From Nitrosomonas sp. (GTDB lineage Bacteria > Pseudomonadota > Gammaproteobacteria > Burkholderiales > Nitrosomonadaceae), in the NCBI GenBank assembly GCA_024282035.1, contig JAMWZR010000011.1, positions 1 to 64,000 of the forward strand: DNA of 64,000 nt. The letters are read 5' to 3'. The position numbers and the translations under genes were made by a program. This document shows positions 63,591-64,000 of the stretch, one piece after another (the first letter of the stretch is position 1; every line of letters begins with the position of its first letter). The notes under the pieces were generated by a model. It saw only the letters and a list, made by a program, of their open reading frames with translations. It searched no databases and was not told where the DNA came from.

Positions 63591-64000
63591 ATGAAATGTC
63601 ATGTCATTGCAATCGGCCACAAGATGCCGGATTGGGTAGATTCCGGTTACCAGGAATATGCCAAACGCATGCCACGTGAAATGCCGGTCAGCTTGCTCGA
63701 GATTAAGCCGGAGAAGCGTACCAGTGGAAAAACGACCGAACAACTCCTCCATGCCGAACACCTGAGGATTCGTGCTGCCTTACCCGTCGATTGCCGCACG
63801 ATCGTGCTCGATGAACGAGGAGACCTATGGACGAGTGAGAAGCTGGCGATCACCCTCCAGCAGTGGGCTTTCGATACGGTGCCGATTGCTTTCATTATTG
63901 GCAGTGCGGATGGGTTGCACGCCGAAATCAAAAACAATGCCGATGCAATGCTGGCTTTGTCCCGCCTGACGCTACCGCATGGATTGGTCAGAGTGTTGCT
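63591..64000 (+). CDS. rlmH: 23S rRNA (pseudouridine1915-N3)-methyltransferase RlmH, partial
   Basis: The gene runs off the right edge after 136 codons of about 156. The SPOUT-family start (MKCHVIAIGHKMPDWVDSGY), EYAKRMPREMPVSLLEI, LDERGDLWTSEKLA and AFIIGSADGLHAEI identify RlmH, which methylates a pseudouridine in helix 69 of 23S rRNA. It follows rsfS by 50 bp. Confidence 0.95.
   Translation, partial: MKCHVIAIGHKMPDWVDSGYQEYAKRMPREMPVSLLEIKPEKRTSGKTTEQLLHAEHLRIRAALPVDCRTIVLDERGDLWTSEKLAITLQQWAFDTVPIAFIIGSADGLHAEIKNNADAMLALSRLTLPHGLVRVL

Overview
The window reads as a chromosomal segment of a betaproteobacterium, most likely a Nitrosomonas-type ammonia oxidiser. This is inferred from gene content and protein style: a soluble group 3d [NiFe] hydrogenase (hoxFUYH), a GlpC-like protein fused to DUF3501 beside rubrerythrin, an EpsL-type barrel, ubiE next to a DUF971 gene, and an SAH riboswitch before ahcY. 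No phage, transposase, integrase, rRNA or CRISPR array was seen. Three tRNAs are present: initiator Met, Arg(ACG) and Phe(GAA).

Layout. 0-9.8 kb holds a partial AtzF-like gene, tRNA-fMet, a RIO kinase, an HD-GYP protein, a DAACS symporter, hemF, aroC, two tRNAs, an odd island of tiny minus-strand ORFs (7.2-8.0 kb) and lpdA. 9.8-15.2 kb holds a His-rich secreted protein, a secreted beta carbonic anhydrase, ubiE-DUF971 and phoB-phoR, then a small membrane protein gene preceded by 11-bp-phased repeats. 15.6-28.9 kb holds a secreted lipase and two giant paralogous heme peroxidases (about 1,675 aa each) with RTX repeats, which flank a class I aldolase gene on the opposite strand. 28.9-35.4 kb holds two two-component systems on either side of comEC. 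35.7-45.2 kb holds hslO and a hydrogenase locus (DUF1614, hoxF, hoxU, hoxY, hoxH, protease, hypA, hypB, a C-terminal-only hypF). 45.4-52.2 kb holds small exported and membrane proteins, the GlpC/DUF3501-rubrerythrin cluster and an EpsL-like barrel. 52.9-56.6 kb is the S-adenosylmethionine cycle: metK, SAH riboswitch, ahcY, metF. 56.8-64 kb holds a membrane protein, folD, aceE, aceF, nadD, rsfS and rlmH, the last cut by the window end.

Working together. metK, ahcY and metF turn over SAM, SAH and one-carbon units, and the riboswitch ties ahcY (and probably metF) to SAH level. HoxFUYH would exchange H2 with NAD(H); HypA, HypB, the short HypF and the protease mature its NiFe site, but hypC, hypD and hypE are not here. 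aceE and aceF supply two pyruvate dehydrogenase subunits, and lpdA at 8.3 kb could supply E3. The peroxidases probably leave the cell by a type I secretion system that lies outside the window.

The least explained parts are the small-ORF island beside tRNA-Phe, the twin peroxidases with a shared promoter element at matching distance, an Hsp33 that has lost two of four zinc cysteines, and the Kae1-only HypF.
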